64,000 nt of DNA from Nostoc calcicola FACHB-3891 (GCF_014697355.1 NZ_JACJRQ010000009.1:1-64000), one strand, 5' to 3'. Shown: positions 45,171 to 54,565, numbered from the stretch's first letter. Numbers and translations are program-made. Notes: generated by a model from the letters alone, not told the origin.

Positions 45171-46214
45171 ATGACACTAAATACTTGTTTGGTTAGCAAT
45201 TATCAATCAGAAGAAGTCTGGTTACCTTTTTCAGAGAGCATTTTAGAGTGGGATATTGATTTTCATGAATTAATGCTTGGCGATCGCATTAGAATGGTAG
45301 CTTATAAAAATGCCATCCAAGAATTAGTCAAGCCGGGAATGGTAGTTTTAGACCTTGGTACTGGAACAGGAATTTTAGGATTGTGGGCTTTGCAAGCAGG
45401 TGCAAAACATTTGTATGCCATTGATGTTAATAAAGACATACTTGCCATCGCCAGCCAAAATTTTGAACAAAATGGTTTTTCTGGAAAATTTGATATTTTT
45501 CATGGTATGTCCTATGACATAAACTTGCCAACACGAGTTGATTTGATTATTTCAGAAATTATGGGAAATATCGCAGACAACGAAGATTTTGTCCCAATTT
45601 TAACAGATGCACATAACCGTTTTCTCAAACAATCAGGAATCATGTTGCCGTCTAGAGTGTGCAGTCAGTTAGTACCAATCAACTCACTCAAAGCTCATCA
45701 GCAAGTTCAATCTAAAAAAGTCAAAAGAATAAATGCAAACTACAGCATAGAAAAACTCTTGGAAAAATTAGCAACTAAAAGTCCGTTTGATACTTATTAC
45801 GATGTAATTATTCCAGATACAAGTTACTTGAGTACTCCTCAGGTAGCCAAAGAATTTAAAATGGATGGAAACGATCGAGCTGTTTATGAAACTACTCTCA
45901 ATTTTACTGTAGAAGTAGATGGTATTTTTACAGGATTCAAAGGAAGCTTTGCTGCTAGTCTTTCTGACTCAGTTACTTTAGATATATCAGGTTCTGATAT
46001 TGCGTCTCATACCACATCAGACAGTTGGAAACACTGTTATTTACCTGTACAAACTCCAGTGGAAGTGAAGCATGGAGATGAAATTTCTTTAGTTTTTAGT
46101 CGTTCTTATCCGCAACAAAGAGATTCATTGTTTCGCCAATGTTATAAGTGGAACGGAACTATTAAACGTGAGCGTAAAATCATCAATGCTTTTTATCAAG
46201 GTATGGAAAGTTAA
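45171..46214 (+). CDS. Protein-arginine-methyltransferase-like SAM methyltransferase
   Basis: A 347-residue class I methyltransferase with the PRMT layout. Motif I is VLDLGTGTGILGLWALQAGA (residues about 58-77), the acidic ribose loop is YAIDVN, and ISEIMGNIADNEDF corresponds to the PRMT double-glutamate loop. A beta-barrel-like C-terminal part follows. Bacterial PRMT-like enzymes in biosynthetic clusters may methylate small molecules rather than proteins. It is the first of five genes on this strand (PRMT-like, unknown, oxygenase–Rieske, PLP enzyme, HDAGH protein). Confidence 0.82.
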   Translation: MTLNTCLVSNYQSEEVWLPFSESILEWDIDFHELMLGDRIRMVAYKNAIQELVKPGMVVLDLGTGTGILGLWALQAGAKHLYAIDVNKDILAIASQNFEQNGFSGKFDIFHGMSYDINLPTRVDLIISEIMGNIADNEDFVPILTDAHNRFLKQSGIMLPSRVCSQLVPINSLKAHQQVQSKKVKRINANYSIEKLLEKLATKSPFDTYYDVIIPDTSYLSTPQVAKEFKMDGNDRAVYETTLNFTVEVDGIFTGFKGSFAASLSDSVTLDISGSDIASHTTSDSWKHCYLPVQTPVEVKHGDEISLVFSRSYPQQRDSLFRQCYKWNGTIKRERKIINAFYQGMES

Positions 46215-46325
46215 AGGTGAAAAAAATTAGCAATCGCTGAAACTAAATTAAGCTTTAATAGATAACAACAACAGTTATCTATTAAAAAAAACATTGTAAA
46301 CTTTCATTAATTAAGGAAATTATTT

Positions 46326-46856
46326 GTGAATATTTCTCAATCAGAATTAATTGACTCATCGTTATTTTTAGGAATGCATAGTGTTAATGAAGAAACTAGA
46401 ATCGTATGTAAAAATTATTTTGTAGAGCGTTTACAGACAACAGTAAGCATGAGCTTAGAACATGTTGGAGGCTGCGACAATATTATTTGGCTGTATCCAC
46501 GAGAATTACAAGACGCTTACTACCCCTTCATGGATACACTACATACAATTATGAATATCAAAAGGCTTCCCTATGAAGAAAACGACATCAAAATAGCCCT
46601 AACTGACTCAGATTTACAAGCTTTACCTATGTATGATAGGTTATTAATTGGATTTGCAAAAAACCGCAAAAAAGTTGTCTATACAGTGAACAAAAAGCTT
46701 ATCGATAGCGGTAAGTTACCAGTTTTAAATCCCCCTATTTCTGAAGAAAAAACTTTTCCTGAATCATTAGAAAAATTGTACCAAGTATCTTTGGAATTAA
46801 AAATACCAGAAATTGAACTTACTAGCGATTACTATAACAATTCTGACAGTAAGTGA
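46326..46856 (+). CDS. Small protein of unknown function, possibly PIN-like (DUF6190-like)
   Basis: The 176 residues start at a GTG preceded by AAGGA. The pattern (LIDSSLFLGMHSVNEETRI; VSMSLEHVGGCDNIIW; YDRLLIGFAKNRKKVVYTV) suggests an alpha/beta fold with an early aspartate, as in PIN domains. I believe it resembles DUF6190 proteins of actinobacterial biosynthetic loci, from memory only. Its place between the methyltransferase and the oxygenase implies a part in the same pathway. Function unknown. Confidence 0.6.
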   Translation: MNISQSELIDSSLFLGMHSVNEETRIVCKNYFVERLQTTVSMSLEHVGGCDNIIWLYPRELQDAYYPFMDTLHTIMNIKRLPYEENDIKIALTDSDLQALPMYDRLLIGFAKNRKKVVYTVNKKLIDSGKLPVLNPPISEEKTFPESLEKLYQVSLELKIPEIELTSDYYNNSDSK

Positions 46857-47063
46857 AACATATCTCAATATGGTTCAGTTAAGGCTAAAATTCTTGGTCA
46901 AATTCAATTTTTTTAACGTAGACGCAAAGCGGCTTGCCGCAGGCTACCGCCAAGGACGCATTCGCGCAGCGTCTCGTCAGAGAAGGACGCAAAGAGAAGA
47001 AAGAAAGGCTTAACTGAACTGTATTGAAACATATCTCCTATTTAAATACTAAGGAAATGCAAC
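46857..47063. repeat. Dispersed repeat inside the oxygenase cluster
   Basis: AGACGCAAAGCGGCTTGCCGC and CGCATTCGCGCAGCGTCTCG-type palindromic repeat segments lie between two cluster genes. No gene here. Confidence 0.5.
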
Positions 47064-48170
47064 ATGAACAATGGTAAAGAGCTATTTCTATATAACCGCA
47101 GCATTTTAGATGCAGAAGCTTATAAGAAGCTGTTGGAAATTGAAAATTCATGGATAGATGAAGTTTTTCATTCTATTCAAAGCAAAATAAAAGTTATTAA
47201 ATCAAGAGCAGAGTTTAAAGAAGCATTCAATAATTTCCTTTTGGAAGAACGTAACGCATCCCCAGATGATTACGACTACATATCAACTCAGATAAGCCTC
47301 AAGGAGTTTCAGGTAATTGTTCAAGAATTTGCTATTGATGGCTTAACTGAAGCCCAATCATTTTTATCCATAATTAGTAGGCTTCCATTAACAGCCCAAA
47401 TGCCTATGCTCAGGGTATTAATTGATGAATTTGGTTGTGGTAACTATGAAAATTCACATTCTCATCTCTACCATAAACTACTATGCGAATTAGGAATGCC
47501 TACCAGTATTGAAAATTATTTAGATATTCTCAATCCTGAAAGCTACGCTTTTTTAAATATATTCTACTGGTTAACAATAAGGGCACCCTATGTTGAATAC
47601 TTTTTAGGAGCTTTAGCATACTTAGAAAGTATGATTCCTTTTACCTTTAAAAGCTTTGCAGATGCGTGTGAAAGACTGAATATTGCAAATAGTAAATACT
47701 ATACAGAACATATCCACATTGACAATTTTCACGCCAAGGATATGTTACGTACATTATGGGAAGTAGAGTCTGCTGTTGGTCTTGACTATACAAGAGTATG
47801 GACAGGTATTCAGATAGCAAGTTTAATTATTGCACAAGCTTTTGATGCAGCTCTTAAAAAAGCAAAAACAGAAATTGTTGAGACTACAGAAAGTAACAAA
47901 CAAAATCAGAGTTCAACTCCGGAATTTGTTTCTGCTAATGTAGATAATTATTCTGAATATTTCCCCATTAACCTAAAAGAGAAAAAATATCTACTTCCTA
48001 AAAAATGCCCTCATAGAGAAGGCAGAATGTATTGTGGTTCTATCAATGAAAATAGCGGGACTATTATTTGTCCTCTGCACTTTTCTAAATTTGATATTGC
48101 TACAGGGCAAGTCTTATCAGGACCTACATCTGAACACCTTGATATTATTGAGGTAAGTAGCCAGGTGTAA
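47064..48170 (+). CDS. Heme-oxygenase-like diiron oxygenase fused to a Rieske [2Fe-2S] domain
   Basis: Residues about 15-265 form a heme-oxygenase-like helical bundle. E96, E122, H132, E188 and the H-x3-D-x2-H set H216/D220/H223 follow the ligand spacing I remember for the N-oxygenase SznF. This indicates a non-heme diiron enzyme that oxidises, N-oxygenates or cleaves an amino-acid-like substrate. After a 35-residue linker, residues 305-368 carry a Rieske motif, C315-P-H317 … C336-P-L-H339. The Rieske centre could deliver electrons to the diiron site. Most members lack such a domain. A ribosome site AAGGA precedes the ATG. Substrate unknown. Confidence 0.8.
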   Translation: MNNGKELFLYNRSILDAEAYKKLLEIENSWIDEVFHSIQSKIKVIKSRAEFKEAFNNFLLEERNASPDDYDYISTQISLKEFQVIVQEFAIDGLTEAQSFLSIISRLPLTAQMPMLRVLIDEFGCGNYENSHSHLYHKLLCELGMPTSIENYLDILNPESYAFLNIFYWLTIRAPYVEYFLGALAYLESMIPFTFKSFADACERLNIANSKYYTEHIHIDNFHAKDMLRTLWEVESAVGLDYTRVWTGIQIASLIIAQAFDAALKKAKTEIVETTESNKQNQSSTPEFVSANVDNYSEYFPINLKEKKYLLPKKCPHREGRMYCGSINENSGTIICPLHFSKFDIATGQVLSGPTSEHLDIIEVSSQV

Positions 48171-48778
48171 ATACAGCAAAATTCAGCACTAACACAAGCT
48201 TTATACTTGGCTTTGAGAGTGAAGTTGTGTACTTCATAAATTTGAAATATCTTGTAAATTAAAGTTTCTAGTCAGTATTTTAATCCTGATAATTCTGAAT
48301 CAGCTATGAATCGCTGACTACAAACCGACTATCTCAATTTTTCACGAATTATTTAGGACTGCTATATCTATTTGAAAGTAGAGTTATAGCGGGGTTCCCA
48401 TTAAGATGCGGTACAACATGATATCACGAGGCGTAGGGGCACGGCACTGCCGTGCCCCTACAGGTGTACCTTATTAGGTCAGGAAAGGCTATAAGAAAAT
48501 TTATTTTAAATAATAAATCTGTTGTTTACATAAATTTTACAGATATGTAAATAACAGATTAGTTTTTATTTTTAAACATTTTTAATAATAAAATTGTGAA
48601 AAACTAAAAAATATTTTTTATTTTGCATAAATTTATAATTAACGCTGATAACTATATACAAGCTATTAACGAAGTTTTTTTAGTGTAGTCAATTAAGCTA
48701 AAAAAAATGTATTGATGAACCTAAATAACTGGAATTAATTGCTGTAAAAATCTTCTAAATTCAACAATATTTAATAGT
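48171..48778. other. Spacer inside the oxygenase cluster
   Basis: 608 bp, very AT-rich from 48480 onward. It contains the palindrome at 48433-48461. A separate promoter for the PLP-enzyme gene is possible here. No gene seen. Confidence 0.4.
48433..48461. repeat. Dispersed palindrome, GTAGGGGCAC family, copy 3
   Basis: The arms GTAGGGGCACGGC and GCCGTGCCCCTAC match perfectly. Closest to the copy at 1913-1941. Confidence 0.6.
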
Positions 48779-48787
48779 GTGATATCT

Positions 48788-50062
48788 ATGCAATCTTTCG
48801 ATGTTACTTGGGCACGTGCCCAATTTCCCGCACTTGCACAACAGACCAAAGGACGACCAAATATTTTCTTTGATGGTCCTGGTGGAACACAGACACCTCA
48901 ACAGGTTGTTGATGCAATTAGCAACTATTTGATATATGCAAATGCTAATACTCACGGTGCTTTTGGCAGAAGTATACAAACCGACGAAACAATAGTTGCA
49001 GCTCGCACTGCTATGGCTCAGTTTCTAGGATGTGACAAAGATGAGATTGTATTTGGTTCTAATATGACTTCCCTAACATTTGCCCTTAGTCGGGCAATTG
49101 GTCGTCAATTAAATCCAGGAGACGAAATTCTTGTCACAAAACTAGACCACGATGCTAATTTTGCACCTTGGTTAGCCTTAGAAGAACGTGGTGTCATAGT
49201 ACGTGTTGTAGATATCAATGTTGAAGATTCCACACTCGATATGACTAGCCTGGTAAAACAAATTAATAAAAATACCCGACTAGTTGCAGTAGGCTATGCT
49301 TCTAATGCTGTGGGAACTATAAATGATGTAGCTGAAATAGCGCGACTAGCTCATGATGTTGGTGCATTAGTGTTTGTTGATGCTGTGCATTATGCTCCTC
49401 ATGGACCTATTGATGTCCAGACAATTAATTGTGATTTTTTAGTTTGTTCACCATATAAATTTTTTGGCCCGCATATAGGCGTTCTTTACGGTAAACGGGA
49501 ACATCTTGGCCGTTTCCGTCCTTATAAAGTTCGACCGGCTTCAGACAATATTCCTGATTGTTGGGAAACTGGTACACAAAATCATGAAGCAATGGCTGGC
49601 ACAATAGCAGCTGTTAATTATATTGCTGAACTTGGTCGTAGAATTACTCCTAATGCTTTAGGTTATCGTAAACAGATACTAATAGCAATGAAAGCAATCT
49701 GTAGTTACGAAAGAGAGCTTTGTGAGCGACTAGTCACTGGATTACTGAAAATTCCTAATTTAACCTTCTATGGTATTCGTACTTTAGAGAATTTTGATTG
49801 GCGTACCCCAACAATTGGAATTCGTTTAGAGGGTTACACTCCGGGTGAATTAGCCCAAATATTATCTGAGCGTGGTATCTCCACTTGGGATGGCAATCAT
49901 TACGCCATCAACTTAACTGAACGTTTAGGTATTGAGACAACTGGAGGTCTATTACGTATTGGGCTGGTTCACTATAACACCTCTGAAGAAATTGAGTTTT
50001 TACTAGAACAATTGAATGAAATTAGTAGTGCTAAATCATTTCCAAGTTTAGTGTGCAGATAA
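48788..50062 (+). CDS. PLP-dependent aminotransferase class V / cysteine desulfurase-like enzyme
   Basis: A fold-type I PLP enzyme of the NifS/Csd group, closest in pattern to the cysteine-desulfurase-like subfamily. PLP is held by the lysine in CSPYKFFGPH (residue 224 from this start), the aspartate in VFVDAVHYAPH and the ring-stacking histidine in KLDHDAN. No obvious active-site cysteine loop of IscS/SufS is visible, so a lyase, epimerase or transaminase role on a pathway intermediate is as likely as sulfur transfer. The GTG at 48779 is an alternative start. It is the fourth gene of the oxygenase cluster. Confidence 0.85.
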   Translation: MQSFDVTWARAQFPALAQQTKGRPNIFFDGPGGTQTPQQVVDAISNYLIYANANTHGAFGRSIQTDETIVAARTAMAQFLGCDKDEIVFGSNMTSLTFALSRAIGRQLNPGDEILVTKLDHDANFAPWLALEERGVIVRVVDINVEDSTLDMTSLVKQINKNTRLVAVGYASNAVGTINDVAEIARLAHDVGALVFVDAVHYAPHGPIDVQTINCDFLVCSPYKFFGPHIGVLYGKREHLGRFRPYKVRPASDNIPDCWETGTQNHEAMAGTIAAVNYIAELGRRITPNALGYRKQILIAMKAICSYERELCERLVTGLLKIPNLTFYGIRTLENFDWRTPTIGIRLEGYTPGELAQILSERGISTWDGNHYAINLTERLGIETTGGLLRIGLVHYNTSEEIEFLLEQLNEISSAKSFPSLVCR

Positions 50063-50193
50063 TGAAGTATTAGTTAGCCGAATGAACAGGTTATCAATGC
50101 AATTTGAAAGCAGATTTAATCCCAACTGATAACCTGTGTGCGGTTAATTATCTAAAAAATTATTAGTGAAGAAATACAATTAGGAGAAAAATC

Positions 50194-51378
50194 ATGGCTC
50201 AGTTAACACTTGTTCAGCCTAAAATTAGTAGCAATGAAGAACTGAATATAGCTCATCAAATTATTTTGAGTTTAGAGCAGAATAACTTGAATAATGCCGT
50301 CCTATTGCTCGACGATCTTAGTGAAGGAAGAATGTTTCCTCAATCTTGGATTCAAGCAACCAAATATGCTTTAAAAAATGAAGATTGGTCTGTTTTATCT
50401 GAAGGTTTTATTAGGAAAGAGTTTATCGGGACAGATGGCTACTTTCTTTTAATTGCTCCTCATCAGCTTTCTTATGAAGAAGGCGGAGTTATTAAGCTGA
50501 GCGCTATTTTAGGCAAGGTGATGCCTATAGATTGTGTACCTATTAAAGACATAGAGGAACAAGTATTAAACGTTTTTGGAAAATTATTACAACCAATTAC
50601 AGAGATTATTCCCTTTACATGTCTTTTTGCTTGTAGCCGCTTTTACAGTGAAGATAGTGAAGCTTTTATTGTGCCAGAATCATGGATGATACCTGGTAGT
50701 TTGGAAGGTCCAGTTATTAACAACTTAGCACGTCATCGACAACGATTTCATCAAGTTGTCCGCAGAAATATTCCCCGTATATTTGAGCCTGAAACAGCTA
50801 ATCTCTTGTTAGATTCTCTCGCAGATGAAACGATAGGTTCACAGCGTCAACACATTGAGTATCAATACCATGATGCTGGTCATGCAACAGGTTTAGGTAT
50901 TAAACGTAAAATACAAGATAAGTTGTTATCTACATACTGGTTTGCTGGGATTGAAGAATGGAGAGCGGATAGCGTAGAGTTTGATTTGGCAATTCGGACA
51001 CTGCCAAATGCAGAAGTCGGGAAATTAATAGCTGCTAATTTGTGTCTGCGTTTTGGCATAGATGCTCAACGCTGGGGAGGTTATGATTATGATACTCATG
51101 CAACATCTAGTTTGTTTAACTTAGAGTATCTTTTTAGAAGTTCAGCTATGCACATTAAAAAAGATAAGCTTGCTCTTCGGAATCCAGATTATGAAAGCTT
51201 AGTCAAAGCTATAGAAATGCAGCGTGCAGAGGCTGTATCTATTACACGAGAGGAGTTATTTCTGGAACATCCTACAGGAATTTTAGGTTGTTATCATGCG
51301 ATTAAAGTACATCAATCTACTAAAGAGATTTTTCGGAAGTTCATAGTGGGAGCGTCAAAAGATACGCTGGAAAATTGA
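50194..51378 (+). CDS. Unrecognised protein with HDAGH … EEWRAD motif, possible metalloenzyme
   Basis: The 394 residues follow a strong ribosome site (AGGAG, 7 bases before ATG). No family is recognised with confidence. Residues 226-230 read HDAGH, and about 25 residues later comes WFAGIEEWRADS (E254/E255, D259). This spacing is like metal ligands of zinc hydrolases with an HxxxH plus downstream glutamate. The N-terminal 110 residues look like a separate small domain. It is the last gene on this strand of the oxygenase cluster, 131 bp after the PLP enzyme. Confidence 0.6.
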   Translation: MAQLTLVQPKISSNEELNIAHQIILSLEQNNLNNAVLLLDDLSEGRMFPQSWIQATKYALKNEDWSVLSEGFIRKEFIGTDGYFLLIAPHQLSYEEGGVIKLSAILGKVMPIDCVPIKDIEEQVLNVFGKLLQPITEIIPFTCLFACSRFYSEDSEAFIVPESWMIPGSLEGPVINNLARHRQRFHQVVRRNIPRIFEPETANLLLDSLADETIGSQRQHIEYQYHDAGHATGLGIKRKIQDKLLSTYWFAGIEEWRADSVEFDLAIRTLPNAEVGKLIAANLCLRFGIDAQRWGGYDYDTHATSSLFNLEYLFRSSAMHIKKDKLALRNPDYESLVKAIEMQRAEAVSITREELFLEHPTGILGCYHAIKVHQSTKEIFRKFIVGASKDTLEN

Positions 51379-51600
51379 TTTTAGGCGGGAAAATTTATTT
51401 GGCGATCGCTCTAGTCTAAATATCCCCTAAAATTAAGAAGTTACGGGCTATAGTAGTGTACTCTATCCAGATGACAACTGTTGTAAACTTTATTCCCATT
51501 TCCTTAGAGATCATAGTATAAATCAAGCTACTATGCCCTACACTATCTTGCTACAAAACACCTCACAAGTCAAAAATAAAATCCTGTTTGTTTTTGACAA

Positions 51601-52347
51601 TTATCGGTAAAAGCACAATATTTGTGTGGCATTGATGACATCTTCATATCGACACTCAAAGCCACTAAAACTGTACTTCTGGGAAATTTCGGAAAGAGTT
51701 TGTTGAGTTTCGGGAAAATCACTTGTAGAAATATGATTTTCCACCATGAAATACTCTTGAGGAGTAAGTAAAGACCAGTCTTTTCTTACCCACTCTAAGT
51801 AACGTTTCAGATAGGTTTTTCGGTCTTCTGCTTGTTGACGAAAAACGTCAATAATAATCAGAACGCCCCTAGATGTCAAAAGATTTTTAATCTGACCAAT
51901 AATCAAATCTTTTTGTTCAAGACTGAGGTGATGGAGAGCGAAAGAAATGAGAATAGCATCAAAACTCTTTTGTTGAGTTAACATCAATTCCGGAACTAAT
52001 TGAGAAAAATCGCCTTGGGTAAAGGTTGTCTCGCACTGAATCTTTACCATGTTATCCTTAGCAACCTCTAGGGCAGGTATAGATAAGTCTATTCCTTGAT
52101 ATGAACTAATAGTAGTATTTAATAAAACCTGGGCAGTAAAACTAGCATCGCCACATCCCAAATCAAGCATTCTAAAGGGTTCTTGAAAGTAGCCTAGTAG
52201 GAATTCCTCCAATATCGAGTAAATTTCACGGTGTCCCATGTAATTATTGTCAAGTATTTTCTGGTAGACTTTCCATTGGTCATTAAATAATTCTTGAGGC
52301 TGGAAAGATTGATTTTCACTAGTTGTCGATGTTTTTTTATCTAACAT
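51601..52347 (-). CDS. Class I SAM-dependent methyltransferase
   Basis: The 248 residues carry motif I as MLDLGCGDASFTAQVL (near 58-73), an acidic loop (YQGIDLS) and DAILISFALHHLSLEQK (near 130), in the pattern of small-molecule methyltransferases (Methyltransf_12/25 type). It is convergent with the oxygenase cluster, 222 bp from the HDAGH gene. It might act in the same pathway, but the opposite strand leaves this open. Confidence 0.82.
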   Translation of the reverse strand: MLDKKTSTTSENQSFQPQELFNDQWKVYQKILDNNYMGHREIYSILEEFLLGYFQEPFRMLDLGCGDASFTAQVLLNTTISSYQGIDLSIPALEVAKDNMVKIQCETTFTQGDFSQLVPELMLTQQKSFDAILISFALHHLSLEQKDLIIGQIKNLLTSRGVLIIIDVFRQQAEDRKTYLKRYLEWVRKDWSLLTPQEYFMVENHISTSDFPETQQTLSEISQKYSFSGFECRYEDVINATQILCFYR

Positions 52348-52439
52348 ATTCTATGAGGTAGGAAGTGGGTAGAGACACAATTAACCATTGTCTATGGGGA
52401 ATAGGAAATCAGCCTTTTCAATTTGCTGACTTTTCACGT

Positions 52440-52565
52440 TATGTGGAAAAGCTAACGATTGACCTAACCCCCTAACCCCCTTCCCTACGAGGGCAGGGGG
52501 AAAATTCAAAGTCTCTCTGCTTTTAGGAGAGAGAAATAAAAGTGAAGTTTTCCACATACCGTGAA
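52440..52565. repeat. Dispersed repeat with ACGTTATGTGGAAA/CACATACCGTG ends
   Basis: TTCACGTTATGTGGAAA and TTTCCACATACCGTGAA form inverted ends around a CTAACCCCC-rich segment, about 130 bp. It looks like another small MITE-type repeat. The rest of 52348-52672 shows no gene. Confidence 0.5.
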
Positions 52566-52672
52566 AAATCAGTTCAATTTGAGAGCGAATTTTTTTACGC
52601 AATCAAATAGAGTCCTATAGATATGTAAGTATATTAAAAAAGACAAAAAAATAAAACAGAAAAGGATATCTT

Positions 52673-53197
52673 ATGCAAAGAATCGTTTCCGCTAAGCAAT
52701 TACAATCTGCCAAAAATCTCAATTGGGTCAGTTTGATTGCTGACATTATGCTAGCGGGGATGGTTGTCGGACCTTTAACTGCTCCTTTTTTGGCTGCGTC
52801 TGGGTTGTCTTTGCTTGGAGCGATCGCCAATATCATTTACTTTATGGGCAATCATGTATGTCCACAACCGACTATGGGCTTAGATTTAGCACCCCCCTAT
52901 ATTATGGCTGTATGTATGCGCTGCTACGGTACTGTCACGGGTTTGTTGATTACTCGCCTGTTGTATGGGGTTACAGGTGGTAAAGGTTTTTACTGGTTAA
53001 GTCAGTATGGCTGGAGTGGTGCAGCGTTAGCTAGTGTGCTAATGATGGCTTATCCGTTGGAATTGGCTGCACAGGTTTTCGGTTTGTGGAGTTTTAATAA
53101 TTATGTGGTTACGCCCTTTGGGTTGATTACGGGTTTGGCGTGGGGATTGTTTACCATGCCAATTTTACACGGGTGGCAGACTGCTAAAATCAGCTGA
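52673..53197 (+). CDS. DUF2085 family membrane protein
   Basis: The 174 residues have four or five membrane helices. A conserved cysteine pattern (NHVCPQP … VCMRCYG) matches DUF2085. AGGA precedes the ATG. Function unknown; the cysteines could bind metal or be redox active. Confidence 0.75.
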   Translation: MQRIVSAKQLQSAKNLNWVSLIADIMLAGMVVGPLTAPFLAASGLSLLGAIANIIYFMGNHVCPQPTMGLDLAPPYIMAVCMRCYGTVTGLLITRLLYGVTGGKGFYWLSQYGWSGAALASVLMMAYPLELAAQVFGLWSFNNYVVTPFGLITGLAWGLFTMPILHGWQTAKIS

Positions 53198-53310
53198 GAT
53201 CAATTCTACAGATTTATAGAGCGATCGCTTGTTTCTCAATTAGTAATTTTAAGCATAATTACTCATATGGGATGAAAATGCAGCGATCGCATTTGTGTAT
53301 CATTAATTAA

Positions 53311-54342
53311 GTGCCTGATTACATGCAAGCTAAAACGCTCCCCCAATCGCTCCACAAAGACCTGCCCCTCACCGCTCTTGCGCCCATGCAAGATGTGACA
53401 AACCTCTGGTTTATGAAGCTTATTGCCCACTACGGCAGTCCTGACTACTTCTTCACCGAGTATTTCCGCGTCAATGAGACTTCACGGCTCAATCGTAGCA
53501 TTTTGGCATCAATTACCGAAAACGACACAGGTCGCCCCGTTTTTGCTCAAATGATTGGCGAAAGTATTCCACACTTAGTAAGAACAGCAAAGGAACTCTG
53601 CGGCTATAATGTCGCTGGAGTTGACTTGAACATGGGGTGTCCAGCACCTAGAATCTATCGCAAAAATGTTGGCGGTGGATTGTTGCTCTCACCAGAAAAA
53701 GTGGATCGGATTTTGGGAGAACTGCGTTCTGCTGTCAACGATCGCCCTTTGACCGTCAAGATGCGCTTAGGCTTTGAAAATACAGATACCTTTTACGAAA
53801 TTCTAGATATAATCAATCGCCACAGCATTGATTTGCTGAGTTTGCATGGTCGCACGGTGAAAGATATGTACCACGGAGCAGTAAAATATGATTTCATTGC
53901 TGAAGCAGTCAGACGAGTTGATTGTCCAGTGCTTGCCAATGGCAATATCCACTCTGCGGCAACTGCCCTTGAAGTGCTTTCTCAAACTGGCGCTGCGGGT
54001 GTCATGGTGGGACGCTGGGCGATCGGCAATCCTTGGCTTTTTAATCAAATTCGGCAAGCTTTGCGCTTCGAGACGATCGCGCCTGTTCCTTTAGTAGAGG
54101 TACGCAACTATATCGATCGTTTATGGCAAACCCCCACAGCGGCAACTATGCCAGAGCGATCGCGCGTAGGCTACCTGAAAATGTTCCTCAACTACATTGC
54201 CCTGAGTATTGACGCTGAAGGTCATTTCCTGCGGCTGATGCGACACACCTCTACCGAGGTAGAACTGTTTAACCTGTGCGATCGCGTTCTCCTTAGTGAA
54301 GAGACGAAAACTTTAGCCCTAGCACCCTCTTTGAGCATATAA
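53311..54342 (+). CDS. dus: tRNA-dihydrouridine synthase
   Basis: An FMN enzyme that reduces uridine to dihydrouridine in tRNA D-loops. FMN-barrel motifs are APMQDVTNLWFM at the start, GVDLNMGCPAPRIYRKNVGGGLL with the catalytic cysteine, TVKMRLGF, and the phosphate-binding VMVGRWAIGNPW. The start is a GTG at 53311; an ATG at 53323 is a close alternative. The 343-residue length fits. The position specificity cannot be given. Confidence 0.9.
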   Translation: MPDYMQAKTLPQSLHKDLPLTALAPMQDVTNLWFMKLIAHYGSPDYFFTEYFRVNETSRLNRSILASITENDTGRPVFAQMIGESIPHLVRTAKELCGYNVAGVDLNMGCPAPRIYRKNVGGGLLLSPEKVDRILGELRSAVNDRPLTVKMRLGFENTDTFYEILDIINRHSIDLLSLHGRTVKDMYHGAVKYDFIAEAVRRVDCPVLANGNIHSAATALEVLSQTGAAGVMVGRWAIGNPWLFNQIRQALRFETIAPVPLVEVRNYIDRLWQTPTAATMPERSRVGYLKMFLNYIALSIDAEGHFLRLMRHTSTEVELFNLCDRVLLSEETKTLALAPSLSI

Positions 54343-54399
54343 CTAAGGCAACTATACCAATCCTATTTGATTTCTGAAAAATCTAAGTATTTGTAGTAT

Positions 54400-54530
54400 T
54401 TGTAGGGTGTGTTAGGCGTAAGCCGTAACGCACCAAAGCCTTAGATTTGGTGGTCAACAAGACCTGCGCCGGTCCCAATCCCCGACTGATAGCGACGCGG
54501 AAAGCGAGTCCTCCAGCGTCTTTATTCTGA
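54400..54530. repeat. Dispersed repeat fragments after the dus gene
   Basis: GTAGGGTGTGTTAGGCGTAAGCCGTAACGCACC is a partly palindromic piece (read in parts: GTGTTAGGCG, CGTAACGCACC) like the flanks of the 107-bp MITEs. A GACGCGGAAAGCGAGTC hairpin follows near 54494. No gene. Confidence 0.4.
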
Positions 54531-54565
54531 ATCCTGAATTCTGACTTCTGAATTCTTCTTCAACT

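Noticed and set aside
46813-47013. Small gene between cluster genes
   Set aside because: Arg/Ala-rich frame made of a dispersed palindromic repeat and overlapping the end of the preceding gene.
48788-50062. Iron–sulfur assembly cysteine desulfurase (SufS/IscS)
   Set aside because: No suf/isc neighbours and no recognisable mobile active-site cysteine loop. The context is a biosynthetic cluster.
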